64,000 nucleotides of DNA from Roseivirga thermotolerans (GCF_014653175.1 NZ_BNAG01000001.1:62001-126000); one strand, 5' to 3'. Numbered from the stretch's first letter, positions 33,901-42,326 are shown. Notes: generated from the sequence alone by a model not told the origin. Translations and numbers: made by a program.

Positions 33901-36534
33901 GTTGTAAAGGCCAGTCCTATTGTCATTACTCTGGAACCATTGGTGTATAACCAAATTGATGAGTACAATGTATCGTGCTATGGTGCAGCCGATGGTGAAA
34001 TTACCGTAGCCGCTGAAGGTGGATGTGGCAACTACACTTACTTGTGGAGTAACGGAGCCACAACGGCCGACATTAGTGGCCTGACAGCCGGAGTATACTC
34101 GCTTACGGTAACCGATGAGCATGGGAACTCGACCACCAAGAGTGTTGAGCTGCGTCAACCAAGCCCATTAGAAGTAGAAACCTTCGTAACTCCTGAATAT
34201 CCGGCTGGTAGCGGCACCGACCAACACACCATATACCTTGGCTATGGTGAGCAAACTGTGACCCTAACTGCCAGTGCAACCGGTGGCAACGGAGACTATA
34301 CCTACACCTGGCTCCCGGAAAACGAAATTGCCTGTAGTTCGCTAAACTCTGTGGTAGTAGCACCAGAAGTAACTACTACCTATGAAGTAATAGTTACAGA
34401 TGTAGCAGGCTGCTCGGTTTCTAAAACCATTACGGTTAACGTGATTGATGTACGCTGCGAAGGTGGCAACAATGGTGGCGGTAATAATGGTGGTGGAAAC
34501 AACGGTGGCGGCAATAATGGTGGCCAATCATGTGATTGTGAAGGTAAAATGAAAAACTTCACAGTAATCTATAATGGTCTTTCAGGCACTACTGTTAAAG
34601 CCTATAAAAAGAACAAGAGCAGTATTATTGAAACCTTCTACAATGTTCAAAATGGCGACCGTCTCACAGTAAGTGGTTTCGACCATAAAGGAAGGCTCGA
34701 TGCTAAAACCTATTTGAAAGTTGGTTCAGTATACTATGAAATTCATACCTCTTGCTCTGAAGACATTATGGGTATTACAGTTGGTCCGTTTACAGTTATA
34801 GAATATACGGATGGAGAAGGCAGCACATGTACCATGGATAGCTATAACCCTGGTGATGGTGGTGGCACTGGAGACAGTGACGATGACGATAGCCATGATT
34901 CGGATGATGATGACAATGGAGGAGACTCTGATGATGACGATGATGATTCGGACGATGACGACAATGGAAAAGGAAAAGGTAAGGGTAAAGGCAAGGGCAA
35001 AGGTAATGTAAGCAGCGGCTTTACTTATGGTAGTACTGCCAGTGGTTATCGTTGGGGCTCAAACTGGTGGGGCAGCGACAATGACAATGACGATGATGAC
35101 GATGATGATGACGACAGTCATGATTCAGACGATGATGATGACGATGGTGGCTCTGGCAACGACAATGGCTCTGGAGACAACAATTGTCAGTGTGAAGGTA
35201 GAATGAGAAACTTCACAGTCGTTTACAACGGAACTTCAGGAGTCACTGTTAAAGCATATAACAAGAAGAAAACCTATCTCATTGATGAATTCTACGATGT
35301 ACAGAGTGGCGATGTGCTCTTTGTAGAAGGGTTCGATTCAAAAGGAAGACTGGAATCTAAAACCTTCCTTAAGATCAACGGGTTCTCCTATGAAATACAT
35401 ACCTCATGCTCTATTGACATACTAGGACAAACCTACGGACCATTTACTGTGGTAGGTTATACTGATGGTGAAGGTAGCAGTTGTTCCATAGTAACGGGTG
35501 AACCTCCGGTGGCCGAAGAAGAATCTTCTTGTGAGGCTACTGCGGCTCAAGATGGCGGACACGCCATGTGGCTAAGCGAATACTACAGAAATGGAAGTAA
35601 TGCCAAGTATGTTTTCGAAAACATAAATGGTGACTTTGTGCGCTACACCGATGGTTCTGCCAAGCTCACAGGCCGACTGGTGAACATCTATGATACCAAT
35701 GACATTTGGGAAATAGATTTCATACTCGAAGGAGGACACGACTGGAGCGAATGGTCTGGCTTAGGTAGAAGCTACAAGGACGAAAAGTCACTAGCCGGCA
35801 ATAACTACCAGAACTGGACTTACTTTACTCTAAGCAGCGACAGCCGACTGAAGGGCAAGGGCTCTAATCAGGGCAAAGTGGTAAAAGTGAGCCACATGCC
35901 ATCTAATTACCAATTTGGATTCCAACTGGGTAATGCAGCCAACAACAAAAACTCGAACTACGGTCTTTCCGGTTGGTTCTACTATAAGAACTACTGCAAC
36001 CAGTGGGAGCAAGGAGATATTAACATCGACCTGATCAATTGTCAGGACGAAGAGCCGGGCGAACCAGGCGGTTGCCAGGTGAACACAATTGAATGGAATG
36101 GAAAAATAACCGTTTGTTACAATGGTTCGCCAATGTGCGTAAGTAAGGCACAAGCCGAGCAGCTCTTAGCTCAAGGAGCTACCTTAGGAAGCTGTAGCAA
36201 TATTAATGGTGTGGTAAATACTAACCCGGGAGAGTCTAATCAGGAAGTAACCATCAACAATGAGCCTCCTGTAAGAATAGAGGTGAGCGCTTTCCCTAAC
36301 CCGGCCAAAGATTTTACAACCATTACCTTTAAGGTGCTTGAAGCAGGTCCGGTTAAAGTGGGCATCTACACCTCGCAAGGTATGCCTGTAGGCCAGCTGT
36401 ATGAAGACATGGCCGAGGCTGACAAAACCTACGAAATTGAGTTCAATGCTTCCGGTTTGCTCGATGGAATTTACCTCATCAGGGTGAACACAATGGATAT
36501 TGTAGAAACCAAGAAGCTGATCATTAAACGATAA
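27910..36534 (+). CDS. Giant secreted repeat protein with T9SS sorting domain
   Basis: A 2874-residue exported protein, starting at ATG 27910 (a GTG precedes it). After the signal peptide (~1-33, ending AIAQ) come: domain A1 (~66-235), domain B1 (~244-347), about 17-19 Ig-like repeats of ~80 residues (~350-1920; motif TVTVTDxxGNxxTxTAxVTVxD), an HYR domain (~1922-1998), an SprB repeat (~2005-2085), an Ig-like unit, a GGNN linker, B2 (~2208-2310), an Asp-rich tract with a (KG) run (~2315-2420), B3 (~2427-2530), A2 (~2540-2710) and a C-terminal T9SS type A sorting domain (~2795-2874; FPNPAKDF, GIYLIRV, KKLIIKR). Cys pairs in DNCG/FDCS recur. It is probably a surface adhesin or gliding-associated protein. 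Gly-rich linkers (GGGL)n lie at 29784-29879 and 31522-31560. Confidence 0.9.
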   Translation: MQQPIGKLLKVATHFFSIGLVAFVLNWPASAIAQTQELFLDANGEATLDFSNLNLDCFEDNGACTPSAATGDGHAMWLSVNPFPGSSTDFIFAEGAEFNEFEDGSAMLSGILYNTSNPTDKWQAIVYLSSKMDWTTWSSLGRDYKNEKGLAGDHYKDWSYYIMDPSQTSQIIGLEANAGKTVTISHMPANYNFGFQVGNAANNKNSKYGLSGWFSYSWDGVNYHQGDFNLDLSNCGPADIADCQCEGKMQNFTFTYAGESGATVKAYDQNNNLLETNTNVQNGDKITIEGFDFKGRLGPKTYIQLNNGALHQVHTSCSEQIIGNVYGPFTVISYTDGEGNFCGEQSNIPVGEVTYTASQTNFSCSDLGEKTITVTATDSEGNTCSKDITVNVQDTIAPVVVTKDIYKVITSGSTVTITPQDVLVMNCAGGGISEPEPVPGSGDNTLWIGSDCTYDNCSIVTYEIDKETFTCEDAGQHVVTVTVTDQSGNSTSATAIVTIMDSAKPIALTQNITVYLDETGNVNITPEMVDNGSYDACSPVSLELSKTAFDCSNLGSNSVTLIVKDASGNTTTKTASVTVKDNTAPPVVAQNIRVYLDENGNAKIHHKDVLYICEDAVIEDAPDSGGGLGGGLGGGLGGGLGGGLGGGLGGGLGGGLSSFSTTSTTVNTEEIPYADFDVTSDLSQFTSCTTDNCKIISIKTSKTVFNCSDLGENTVTVTVRDASGNTTTTTAIVEVVDNAAPVVEVQDVALTLDASGNATLSMAQAEVSSSDNCGIASKVLSKTAFDCSNVGTNPVTLTVTDVNGNVTTKTFNVTITDNIAPTVLAKNLTVALDANGQASVSIPQVDNGSFNNCGLTLSLDKLNFDCSNVGVNTVTLTGTDPSGNSASATATVTVIDNTAPTALAKNFEVFLNASGQAVITAEQVNNGSFDNCGIASYTIDRTSFGCGDLGAQTVTLTVTDVNGNVSTATATITVKDIIPPVVVTRNITKIISTGSTVTVTPQEVLVLNCSGGGISEPQPVPGSSSVEGEYVATCTSDNCGIGSYQISKTSFTCNDLGQNIVTVTVTDVSGNSTTATAVVTILDNTKPIALTKNITVNLDANGQASITPQMIDNGSYDACGTVTLELSKSSFDCSNQGANTVTLIVKDRAGNTQTKTATVTVVDNIAPTVQTQDILVYLDASGNARIKASDLLYACSGVTLPSNGNGGGLGGGLGGGGSTTFSDYTVLSDVSQFTTCTKDNCSITSVSASKTTFNCSNIGDNTVTITVRDAKGNTTIKTAKVRILDNRAPVVQTRDAALTLDASGNATLSMAQAEVSSSDNCGIASKVLSKTAFDCSNVGTNPVTLTVTDVNGNVTTKTFNVTITDNIAPTVLAKNLTVALDANGQASVSIPQVDNGSFDNCGLTLSLDKLNFDCSNVGVNTVTLTGTDPSGNSASATATVTVIDNTAPQVITQNATLQIDTNGQATLSLEDVVVSESDNCGIANRSLSKTSFDCSNLGENTVTLTVTDIHGNNFETDIIITVEDLVAPTVITKNATVNLDANGQATITVADIDNGSSDNCSLTLSLDKLSFDCSDLGENTVTLTGTDNSGNTASATAIVTVVDPIAPSAITKNITLQLDANGQASLTASMINNGSTDNCGNVSLAVDKASFDCSNLGENTVTLTVTDASGNTATATAIVTVVDQVAPTVITKNATVNLDANGQATITIADVDNGSSDNCSLTLSLDKLSFDCSDLGENTVTLTGTDNSGNTASATAIVTVVDPIAPSAITKNITLQLDANGQASLTASMINNGSTDNCGNVSLAVDKASFDCSNLGENTVTLTVTDASGNTATATAIVTVVDQVAPTVITKNVTVNLDANGQATITIADVDNGSSDNCSLTLSLDKLSFDCSDLGENTVTLTGTDNSGNTASATAIVTVVDSTNPVIIGLPQDIVYQITDNTCEAVINWSVPSVQDNCSASVSTTHQPGASFPVGTTQVTYTAIDASGNQTTASFNVVVKASPIVITLEPLVYNQIDEYNVSCYGAADGEITVAAEGGCGNYTYLWSNGATTADISGLTAGVYSLTVTDEHGNSTTKSVELRQPSPLEVETFVTPEYPAGSGTDQHTIYLGYGEQTVTLTASATGGNGDYTYTWLPENEIACSSLNSVVVAPEVTTTYEVIVTDVAGCSVSKTITVNVIDVRCEGGNNGGGNNGGGNNGGGNNGGQSCDCEGKMKNFTVIYNGLSGTTVKAYKKNKSSIIETFYNVQNGDRLTVSGFDHKGRLDAKTYLKVGSVYYEIHTSCSEDIMGITVGPFTVIEYTDGEGSTCTMDSYNPGDGGGTGDSDDDDSHDSDDDDNGGDSDDDDDDSDDDDNGKGKGKGKGKGKGNVSSGFTYGSTASGYRWGSNWWGSDNDNDDDDDDDDDSHDSDDDDDDGGSGNDNGSGDNNCQCEGRMRNFTVVYNGTSGVTVKAYNKKKTYLIDEFYDVQSGDVLFVEGFDSKGRLESKTFLKINGFSYEIHTSCSIDILGQTYGPFTVVGYTDGEGSSCSIVTGEPPVAEEESSCEATAAQDGGHAMWLSEYYRNGSNAKYVFENINGDFVRYTDGSAKLTGRLVNIYDTNDIWEIDFILEGGHDWSEWSGLGRSYKDEKSLAGNNYQNWTYFTLSSDSRLKGKGSNQGKVVKVSHMPSNYQFGFQLGNAANNKNSNYGLSGWFYYKNYCNQWEQGDINIDLINCQDEEPGEPGGCQVNTIEWNGKITVCYNGSPMCVSKAQAEQLLAQGATLGSCSNINGVVNTNPGESNQEVTINNEPPVRIEVSAFPNPAKDFTTITFKVLEAGPVKVGIYTSQGMPVGQLYEDMAEADKTYEIEFNASGLLDGIYLIRVNTMDIVETKKLIIKR
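29784..29879 (+). repeat. 12-bp tandem repeat encoding (GGGL)n linker
   Basis: About eight imperfect 12-bp units encode GGGL repeated between two Ig-like domains of the giant protein. A shorter version (GGGLGGGLGGGG) lies at about 31522-31560. Codons vary between units, so the protein pattern is kept rather than being a fresh slippage. Confidence 0.85.
32484..33670 (+). repeat. 477-bp near-identical tandem repeats (2.5 copies) in the giant gene
   Basis: Copies begin at 32484, 32961 and 33438 (each starting GGTTGCCCCTACGGTT), exactly 477 bases (159 codons, two Ig-like domains) apart, with only scattered differences. The third copy stops before the HYR domain. The near identity at synonymous sites points to recent duplication or gene conversion. 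Confidence 0.9.
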
Positions 36535-36551
36535 GAATTATCAAACCCAAT

Positions 36552-36580
36552 AAAATGGCCGGCCAACACCGGCCATTTTC
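36552..36580 (+). terminator. Terminator of the giant surface protein gene
   Basis: AAAATGGCCGG and CCGGCCATTTT form a perfect 11-bp stem with a six-base loop, 18 bases after the stop codon, with TTTT closing the stem on the plus strand. Confidence 0.75.
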
Positions 36581-36597
36581 GTTTGTTCTTTCTGTCC

Positions 36598-36605
36598 TAT
36601 ATTTG
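36598..36605 (+). promoter_or_regulatory. -7 element (TATATTTG) for the GroES-like gene
   Basis: Exact TAnnTTTG match followed by C, 16 bases before the ATG at 36622. Confidence 0.5.
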
Positions 36606-36621
36606 CATACCCTTAACAGCT

Positions 36622-36996
36622 ATGGAACTTACAGCAGACAACAAATTGAGAAAGCTTATTGTAGTGGGAGATCGACTGTTGATCAGACCCAAAAAACAGC
36701 CTGAGAAAACAGAAAGTGGACTTTATCTGCCTCCTGGCGTTCAGGAAAAAGAGAAAGTTCAATCAGGCTTTGTCATTAAAGTAGGCCCCGGCTATCCCAT
36801 TCCTATGCCTACCGATGAAGACGAACCCTGGAAAGAAAGCGAAGAAAAAATTAAATACGTACCTTTACAGGCGCAAGAAGGCGATCTTGCTATCTTTCTT
36901 CAAAAAGGAGCCGTTGAGATCGTTTATCAGGGAGAAAAACTCTTTATTGTTCCCCAGTCTTCCGTTTTAATGTTAGAACGAGAACAGGATCTTTAA
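36622..36996 (+). CDS. GroES-like co-chaperonin family protein
   Basis: A 124-residue protein with GroES-fold motifs GDRLLIRPKKQPEKTESGLYLPPG and, near the end, VEIVYQGEKLFIVPQSSVLML. It is longer than true GroES (~95 residues) because of an insert (GPGYPIPMPTDEDEPWKESE) in the middle, and no groEL is adjacent. It is likely a stand-alone GroES paralogue of Bacteroidota, cytosolic. ATG 36622 is preferred to 36583 because the promoter core lies between. Confidence 0.85.
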   Translation: MELTADNKLRKLIVVGDRLLIRPKKQPEKTESGLYLPPGVQEKEKVQSGFVIKVGPGYPIPMPTDEDEPWKESEEKIKYVPLQAQEGDLAIFLQKGAVEIVYQGEKLFIVPQSSVLMLEREQDL

Positions 36997-37092
36997 CCAA
37001 AGTCTTTCTTTTGCCGTTGAAGGAAAAATACAAGATGGCTATTTCGTCATATTTGACTAAAAAGTTATCTTGCTACTAATATTATTTATTGA

Positions 37093-38196
37093 ATGCAATA
37101 CAAAACAATTAGGTTCTCAAGAACCAACCAAGCTGAATTCATCAGCGATTTAAAATCTCAGGTCAAAGCATATTTTGAAGCAAACAATATTTCCACTTAT
37201 GGAAATTGGAAAATGGTGCTCAAGACCGTGTTTATGTTTACCCTATATTTTGCCCCATACATACTGATGCTTTGTGGAGTAATTACCAATGTATGGGTTA
37301 TTTTAGGTATGTGGGCCCTTATGGGTTTTGGAAAAAGCGGTATTGGTCTTTCTGTAATGCACGATGCCAACCATGGAGCCTATTCCAGAAATCAAACCGT
37401 AAATAAATATCTGAGTTACGTCATGAACATGATTGGCGCCAACTCTTACATTTGGAAAATTCAGCACAATGTACTCCACCATACCTTCACCAATATTGAA
37501 GGAATGGATGAAGACATTGACCCTGGAAAACTAATGCGCCTGTCCCCTCATGCCCCCCGGCTTAAAGCCCACAGGCATCAGCATATTTATGGCTGGTTTC
37601 TCTATGGCATGATGACTTTCTTGTGGCTAACCACCAAAGATTTTAAGCAACTGGTACGCTACAAAAAAATGGGCCTCATGAAAGCCCACAAACGTTCGTT
37701 TAGTGGTGTACTCACCGAAGCCATTGTTTCCAAAGTACTCTATTATGCCTATGCTTTGGCATTGCCTCTATGGCTTATTCCTGCACCTTGGTATGTAATA
37801 CTCATAGGTTTCTTCATTATGCACTTTATTACTGGCCTTATGTTGGGACTCATATTCCAGCCGGCTCACGTAATGCCTACCTCAGAGTTTCCTGTGCCGG
37901 ACAACTCAGGAAGTGTAGAAAACAACTGGGCTGTTCATCAGCTGTTTACCACCACTAACTTTGCTCCGGGAAGTAAAATTTTCTCATGGTTTGTAGGTGG
38001 CCTCAATTACCAGATAGAACACCACTTGTTTCCGAACATTTGTCATGTGCACTACAAGAAGATTTCTGAAATTGTGAGAGCAAAAGCACAAGAATACGGG
38101 CTACCTTACCATTGCCAGAAAACTTTCTTTGATGCCGTTTACGAGCATGCGCGCATGCTCAAGCAATTAGGTAGAAACGATCAGTATGCAGCCTAA
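37093..38196 (+). CDS. Membrane fatty acid desaturase (acyl-CoA/front-end type)
   Basis: A 367-residue integral membrane protein. The three histidine boxes that bind the di-iron centre are visible: HDANHGAYS (~94-98), HNVLHHTF (~130) and QIEHHLFPNICHVHY (~305). The Q-x-x-H-H third box is typical of delta-5/delta-6 and linoleoyl-CoA desaturases, but no cytochrome b5 domain is fused. It introduces double bonds in membrane lipids using O2. It is convergent with hemB, three bases apart. Confidence 0.9.
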   Translation: MQYKTIRFSRTNQAEFISDLKSQVKAYFEANNISTYGNWKMVLKTVFMFTLYFAPYILMLCGVITNVWVILGMWALMGFGKSGIGLSVMHDANHGAYSRNQTVNKYLSYVMNMIGANSYIWKIQHNVLHHTFTNIEGMDEDIDPGKLMRLSPHAPRLKAHRHQHIYGWFLYGMMTFLWLTTKDFKQLVRYKKMGLMKAHKRSFSGVLTEAIVSKVLYYAYALALPLWLIPAPWYVILIGFFIMHFITGLMLGLIFQPAHVMPTSEFPVPDNSGSVENNWAVHQLFTTTNFAPGSKIFSWFVGGLNYQIEHHLFPNICHVHYKKISEIVRAKAQEYGLPYHCQKTFFDAVYEHARMLKQLGRNDQYAA

Positions 38197-38199
38197 GCC

Positions 38200-39168
38200 C
38201 TAGCGATTGAGCAGGGCAAATTCCTTGGCATGATAAGTTAAAATAACATCGGCCCCGGCCCTCTTAATGCTCATTAGGGTTTCCTGCATTACCCGGTCAT
38301 AATCCAACCAGCCTTTAGAAGAAGCTGCCTTTAGCATAGAATACTCACCACTTACGTTATAGGCAGCTATAGGCTGAGGGTAGCTATCTTTCAGCAGTTT
38401 AATAACATCCAGATAAGCCAAAGCAGGTTTTACCATCAGAAAGTCTGCCCCCTCTTCTACATCAAGGTCTGCCTCAATGAGTGCCTCTTGCTGATTGGCA
38501 GGATTCATCTGGTACGTTTTCTTATCGCCACTTTTCGGTGCAGAATCGAGCGCATCGCGGAAGGGACCATAAAATGCACTGGCGTATTTGGCCGTATAAG
38601 ACATAATGGACACCTCCGTAAAGCCGTTTGAGTCCAGAACTTCGCGTATATAGCCTACCCTTCCGTCCATCATATCTGAAGGGCCTATAATATCAATTCC
38701 ACAGGCCGCCTGAGAGAGTGCTTGTTTTCCCAGTACCTCCAGGGTTTCATCGTTCAGAATTCTACCGTCTTTCACTAAGCCATCATGTCCGTCCGAGCTA
38801 TACGGATCAAGCGCTACGTCTGTCATAATGCATGCTTCCGGAAACTCTTTTTTTATTCGTCTTAAAGCCTGCTGGTAGAAGAAACCATCATCATAGCAGC
38901 GAGTGGCTGCGCTGTCTTTATAATGCTCCGGGACCACAGGAAAAATATCGAAGGCCTTAATTCCCAAGGAAAGGCAAGTCTCTATTTCTTTTAGCATTTT
39001 CTCCAGACCAAGTCGGTAAATACCAGGCATAGAGTCTACCGCTATACTATCATTTACCCCTTCCAGCAAAAACAACGGAAAAATAAAATCGCTGGTGGTT
39101 ACCCGGGTTTCCTGAATTAAAGACCTTATAGCTTCAGATTTTCTGTTTCTTCTCGGACGAATGTTCAT
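38200..39168 (-). CDS. hemB: Porphobilinogen synthase (delta-aminolevulinic acid dehydratase)
   Basis: A 322-residue enzyme of haem biosynthesis that condenses two 5-aminolevulinate molecules. Both Schiff-base lysines are in conserved motifs (YTAKYASAFYGPFR and FLMVKPALAYLD). The metal-binding loop reads DVALDPYSSDGHDG: the zinc cysteines are replaced by Asp/Ala, so this is the magnesium-type enzyme. Starts RPRRNRKSEAIRSL as usual. Own promoter at 39183. Confidence 0.95.
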   Translation of the reverse strand: MNIRPRRNRKSEAIRSLIQETRVTTSDFIFPLFLLEGVNDSIAVDSMPGIYRLGLEKMLKEIETCLSLGIKAFDIFPVVPEHYKDSAATRCYDDGFFYQQALRRIKKEFPEACIMTDVALDPYSSDGHDGLVKDGRILNDETLEVLGKQALSQAACGIDIIGPSDMMDGRVGYIREVLDSNGFTEVSIMSYTAKYASAFYGPFRDALDSAPKSGDKKTYQMNPANQQEALIEADLDVEEGADFLMVKPALAYLDVIKLLKDSYPQPIAAYNVSGEYSMLKAASSKGWLDYDRVMQETLMSIKRAGADVILTYHAKEFALLNR

Positions 39169-39182
39169 GGTAGAAATTTTGG

Positions 39183-39190
39183 CAAAGATA
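39183..39190 (-). promoter_or_regulatory. -7 element (TATCTTTG) for hemB
   Basis: Minus strand TATCTTTGCC, exact consensus, 14 bases before the ATG at 39168. Confidence 0.55.
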
Positions 39191-39410
39191 ACACACCCTT
39201 TTTTCTATTCCTCTATTCCGGCCGGTAGTCTAAGGAGCTTAAGCTCAAACCCCTCAACATTCTAACAAACACCATTGGTGTAGATGCACCATAAAAGCCT
39301 GAGTCTATGCTCGCCTGTAAAACAAGCCGGTTAAAAAGTAAACTTATCTGAGGGTCAGGCATATGGGAGCCGTTAAACCTTCTGAGACCTTTGTAGGTCT
39401 AACCGGCACT

Positions 39411-42326
39411 ATGAAAACAAAGGTCATCACTTTTTGGGTTGGACTGCTGCTCAGCGGCTTTTCTGCCACCGCACAATACTGGGTTGTAAAAGGTACTGTT
39501 TTAGACAGTGCCGAAAACTTACCGCTGCCATCGGCCACTGTGGTTCTCACCAAAATGGCTGATTCTACCAAGCGGGCCTTTTCTACAACAGAATTGGGTG
39601 AGTTTCGAATAACGGGAGTAACCAATGGTCAGTATGAGCTTTCCATAAGCTTTGTGGGTTTCAAATCTTTCCGAAAGAAGCTCGACATAAAAGACGCATC
39701 TGCAGATGTGGGGCAGGTAATTCTTGCTCTTGACACAAAGTCGCTAAACGATGTAACCGTAGAAGCACTGGCCGAGCGGGTAAGGCAAAATGGAGATACC
39801 ACTGAGTTTAATGCCGCAGCCTTTAAAGTAAACCCCGATGCCACTGCCGAAACACTACTGGAAAAACTCCCCGGAGTAGTTATTCAGAATGGCCAGGTTC
39901 AGGCCCAAGGTGAAACTGTTCGCAGAGTGTTGGTAGACGGTCGTGAGTTTTTCGGTGACGATCCTAATGCCGCCCTACGCAATCTTCCGGCCGAAATCAT
40001 TGAACGCATTCAGGTATATGATCAGGCCAGCGATCAGGCCCAATTCACCGGTTTCATGGATGGTGAAACCTCAAAAACCCTTAACATTATTACACGAGCC
40101 AGTATGCGAAATGGTGAATTTGGAAACGTTTATGCAGGAGCGGGCACCAACAATACATACAACGCAGGAGGAAGCATAAACCTGTTTCGTGAAAAGTCGC
40201 GCACCACAATTCTCGGACACGTTAATAACATTAACATTCAGAACTTTTCTACCAGCGACTTGCTGGGAATTACTGCCGGTGGTGGCCGAAGAGGCGCCAT
40301 GGGCGCTCGTGGTGGTGGTGGCCGAGGAGGAGCCGGTGGCGGCTTTAGTGGTGGCTTTGGAGGCGATGCCGGTGGTTTTGGAGGAGGCGGAGGCGCTTCC
40401 AATTTTCTGGTAGGCCAGCAAGGAGGAATTTCTGAAACCAAAGCCTTGGGAATAAACTATTCCTATCAGGACAAAGGCCCATTGAAGTTTAGTGGAAGCT
40501 ACTTCTTCAATCAATCAGACAACCAGTCAGACGAATCGGTATTCAGGCAATTTACCTTACCTCAAAATGAAGGGCAGGTATACACAGAAAATAGTTACTC
40601 ACCCAGCCGCAACATAAACCATCGTTTTAGTGGCGAACTGGAGTATACCATTAACCCCAAAAACTCTCTCATCATCAGACCAAGAATTACCCTGCAGGAT
40701 AACTCCGGGTCGGGCATAGTCGATGGAGCCACTTATATGGGAACCAATCTGCTCAATACAGCTTACACAGAAAACACTTCTATATTAGAGGCACTAAGCT
40801 TTAACAACAACCTCCTCTACAGGCATTCATTCGAAAAAAGAGGACGTACTTTCTCCATCAACTTAAATACCGGACTTAATGAAAGCACAGGAGACAGTTA
40901 CCTGATTTCAGAAAACATATTCTATGGCCGCAATCCTAATACGGTTGAGCTCAACCAGTTTGGAGATCAGGATACTAAAGGCTTTAACATGACCGCCAAT
41001 GCCACATATACAGAACCACTAACTGACAAAACCCAACTCTTGGTTTCTTACCGCTACGGCTATCAATTCAACGACTCCAAAAGAGAAAGCTTTGACTATG
41101 AAGAAGCCACAGGCCAATACAGCAACCTTAATATGCCTTTGAGCAACACGTTCGAAAACGACTACATTACGCATCAAAGCACGGTGGGGTATAACGTAAG
41201 GGGTCAAAAGGCAAACCTCACACTTAGGGGCACCTATCAATGGGCCTTACTGGACAACGACCAAACCTTTCCTATTCAAGACAACGTGGACCGGAAGTTT
41301 GGCAACTTCATACCTTCTGTGGTATATCGATATAGGTTCGAAAACGGGCGCAGCCTCAATATTAACTACCGGGCCAGCACCGATGCGCCCAGTGTGAGTC
41401 AATTGCAAAGTGTTATTAACAACACTGATCCACTCAACATTTCGGCCGGAAACCCTCAATTAGATCAAAGCTATCAACACTCGGCCACTATTCGGTACAA
41501 CAAAGTTGATATGAGTTCGAACCGAACCTTCTTTACTTTGCTGAGTGGTAGTTTTTCCAACAACCAAATAAGCACCAGTTCCTATGTTGCCGGAGGCGAT
41601 GGTGCCACTGTAGACGGCATACGCCTGGAGCCTGGAGCGCGCTACTCTAAGCCTGTTAATCTGGACGGTTACTGGAACCTCAGGAGTTTTCTTTCTTACG
41701 GAGTTCCGCTTGGCTTTATAAAATCTAACCTCAACTTTACGGGCACACTGGCCTATTCGCAGTCTCCTGAGCTGATCAATAACCAATTGAACTATGCCAA
41801 AACACCTACAGCCGGACTAGGATTGGTTTTAAGCAGCAATATCAGCGAAAAAGTAGATTTTACGATTTCCAGCAACAGCAGCTTTAGCTGGGTAGAAAAC
41901 TCACTCCAGAGCCAGGCCAACGTAAATTACTTCAACCAATCGACCAGACTTAGGCTCAACTGGATTTTTGGTGACGGCTTAGTTTACCGAACAACTCTGA
42001 GTCATACAGCCAACTCGGGTCTTTCCGATGGGTTCAACCAAAATTTTGTACTCTGGAATATGGAGGTAGGTAAAAAGATGCTTCAGCAAAAGGCCGAAGT
42101 AAAACTAGCGGTGTTCGACTTACTCAAGCAAAATCAGAACATCAGACGCAACGTTACCGGATCCTATATTGAAGACAACCAAACCCAAATTCTAACACAG
42201 TACTTTATGGTGTCTTTCATTTACAATATTAGAAGCTTTGGAACGGGCAATGCTATTCCAGACGATCGTATGGAACGTTTTCAGCAAATGAGGGAGCGTT
42301 TTGGAAGGGGTGGCAATGGAGGTTAA
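39411..42326 (+). CDS. Outer-membrane beta-barrel protein, TonB-receptor-like (copy 1)
   Basis: A 971-residue protein: signal peptide (~1-21), carboxypeptidase-regulatory-like domain (~24-110; VKGTVLDSAENLPLPSA), plug-like domain (AETLLEKLPGVVIQNG, VLVDGREFFGDDP, IERIQVYDQASDQAQFTGF) and a ~750-residue barrel (OMP_b-brl family). A glycine-rich loop lies at ~285-335. The C-terminus is a disordered GRGGNGG tail rather than a terminal aromatic. It resembles SusC/TonB relatives but no SusD partner is adjacent. ATG 39411 starts the signal peptide. Its neighbour is a paralogue. Confidence 0.85.
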   Translation: MKTKVITFWVGLLLSGFSATAQYWVVKGTVLDSAENLPLPSATVVLTKMADSTKRAFSTTELGEFRITGVTNGQYELSISFVGFKSFRKKLDIKDASADVGQVILALDTKSLNDVTVEALAERVRQNGDTTEFNAAAFKVNPDATAETLLEKLPGVVIQNGQVQAQGETVRRVLVDGREFFGDDPNAALRNLPAEIIERIQVYDQASDQAQFTGFMDGETSKTLNIITRASMRNGEFGNVYAGAGTNNTYNAGGSINLFREKSRTTILGHVNNINIQNFSTSDLLGITAGGGRRGAMGARGGGGRGGAGGGFSGGFGGDAGGFGGGGGASNFLVGQQGGISETKALGINYSYQDKGPLKFSGSYFFNQSDNQSDESVFRQFTLPQNEGQVYTENSYSPSRNINHRFSGELEYTINPKNSLIIRPRITLQDNSGSGIVDGATYMGTNLLNTAYTENTSILEALSFNNNLLYRHSFEKRGRTFSINLNTGLNESTGDSYLISENIFYGRNPNTVELNQFGDQDTKGFNMTANATYTEPLTDKTQLLVSYRYGYQFNDSKRESFDYEEATGQYSNLNMPLSNTFENDYITHQSTVGYNVRGQKANLTLRGTYQWALLDNDQTFPIQDNVDRKFGNFIPSVVYRYRFENGRSLNINYRASTDAPSVSQLQSVINNTDPLNISAGNPQLDQSYQHSATIRYNKVDMSSNRTFFTLLSGSFSNNQISTSSYVAGGDGATVDGIRLEPGARYSKPVNLDGYWNLRSFLSYGVPLGFIKSNLNFTGTLAYSQSPELINNQLNYAKTPTAGLGLVLSSNISEKVDFTISSNSSFSWVENSLQSQANVNYFNQSTRLRLNWIFGDGLVYRTTLSHTANSGLSDGFNQNFVLWNMEVGKKMLQQKAEVKLAVFDLLKQNQNIRRNVTGSYIEDNQTQILTQYFMVSFIYNIRSFGTGNAIPDDRMERFQQMRERFGRGGNGG

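Noticed and set aside
34811-35011. Overlapping plus-strand ORF rich in Met/Thr
   Set aside because: It is another frame of the Asp-rich tract of the giant protein; composition comes from GAT/GAC repeats.
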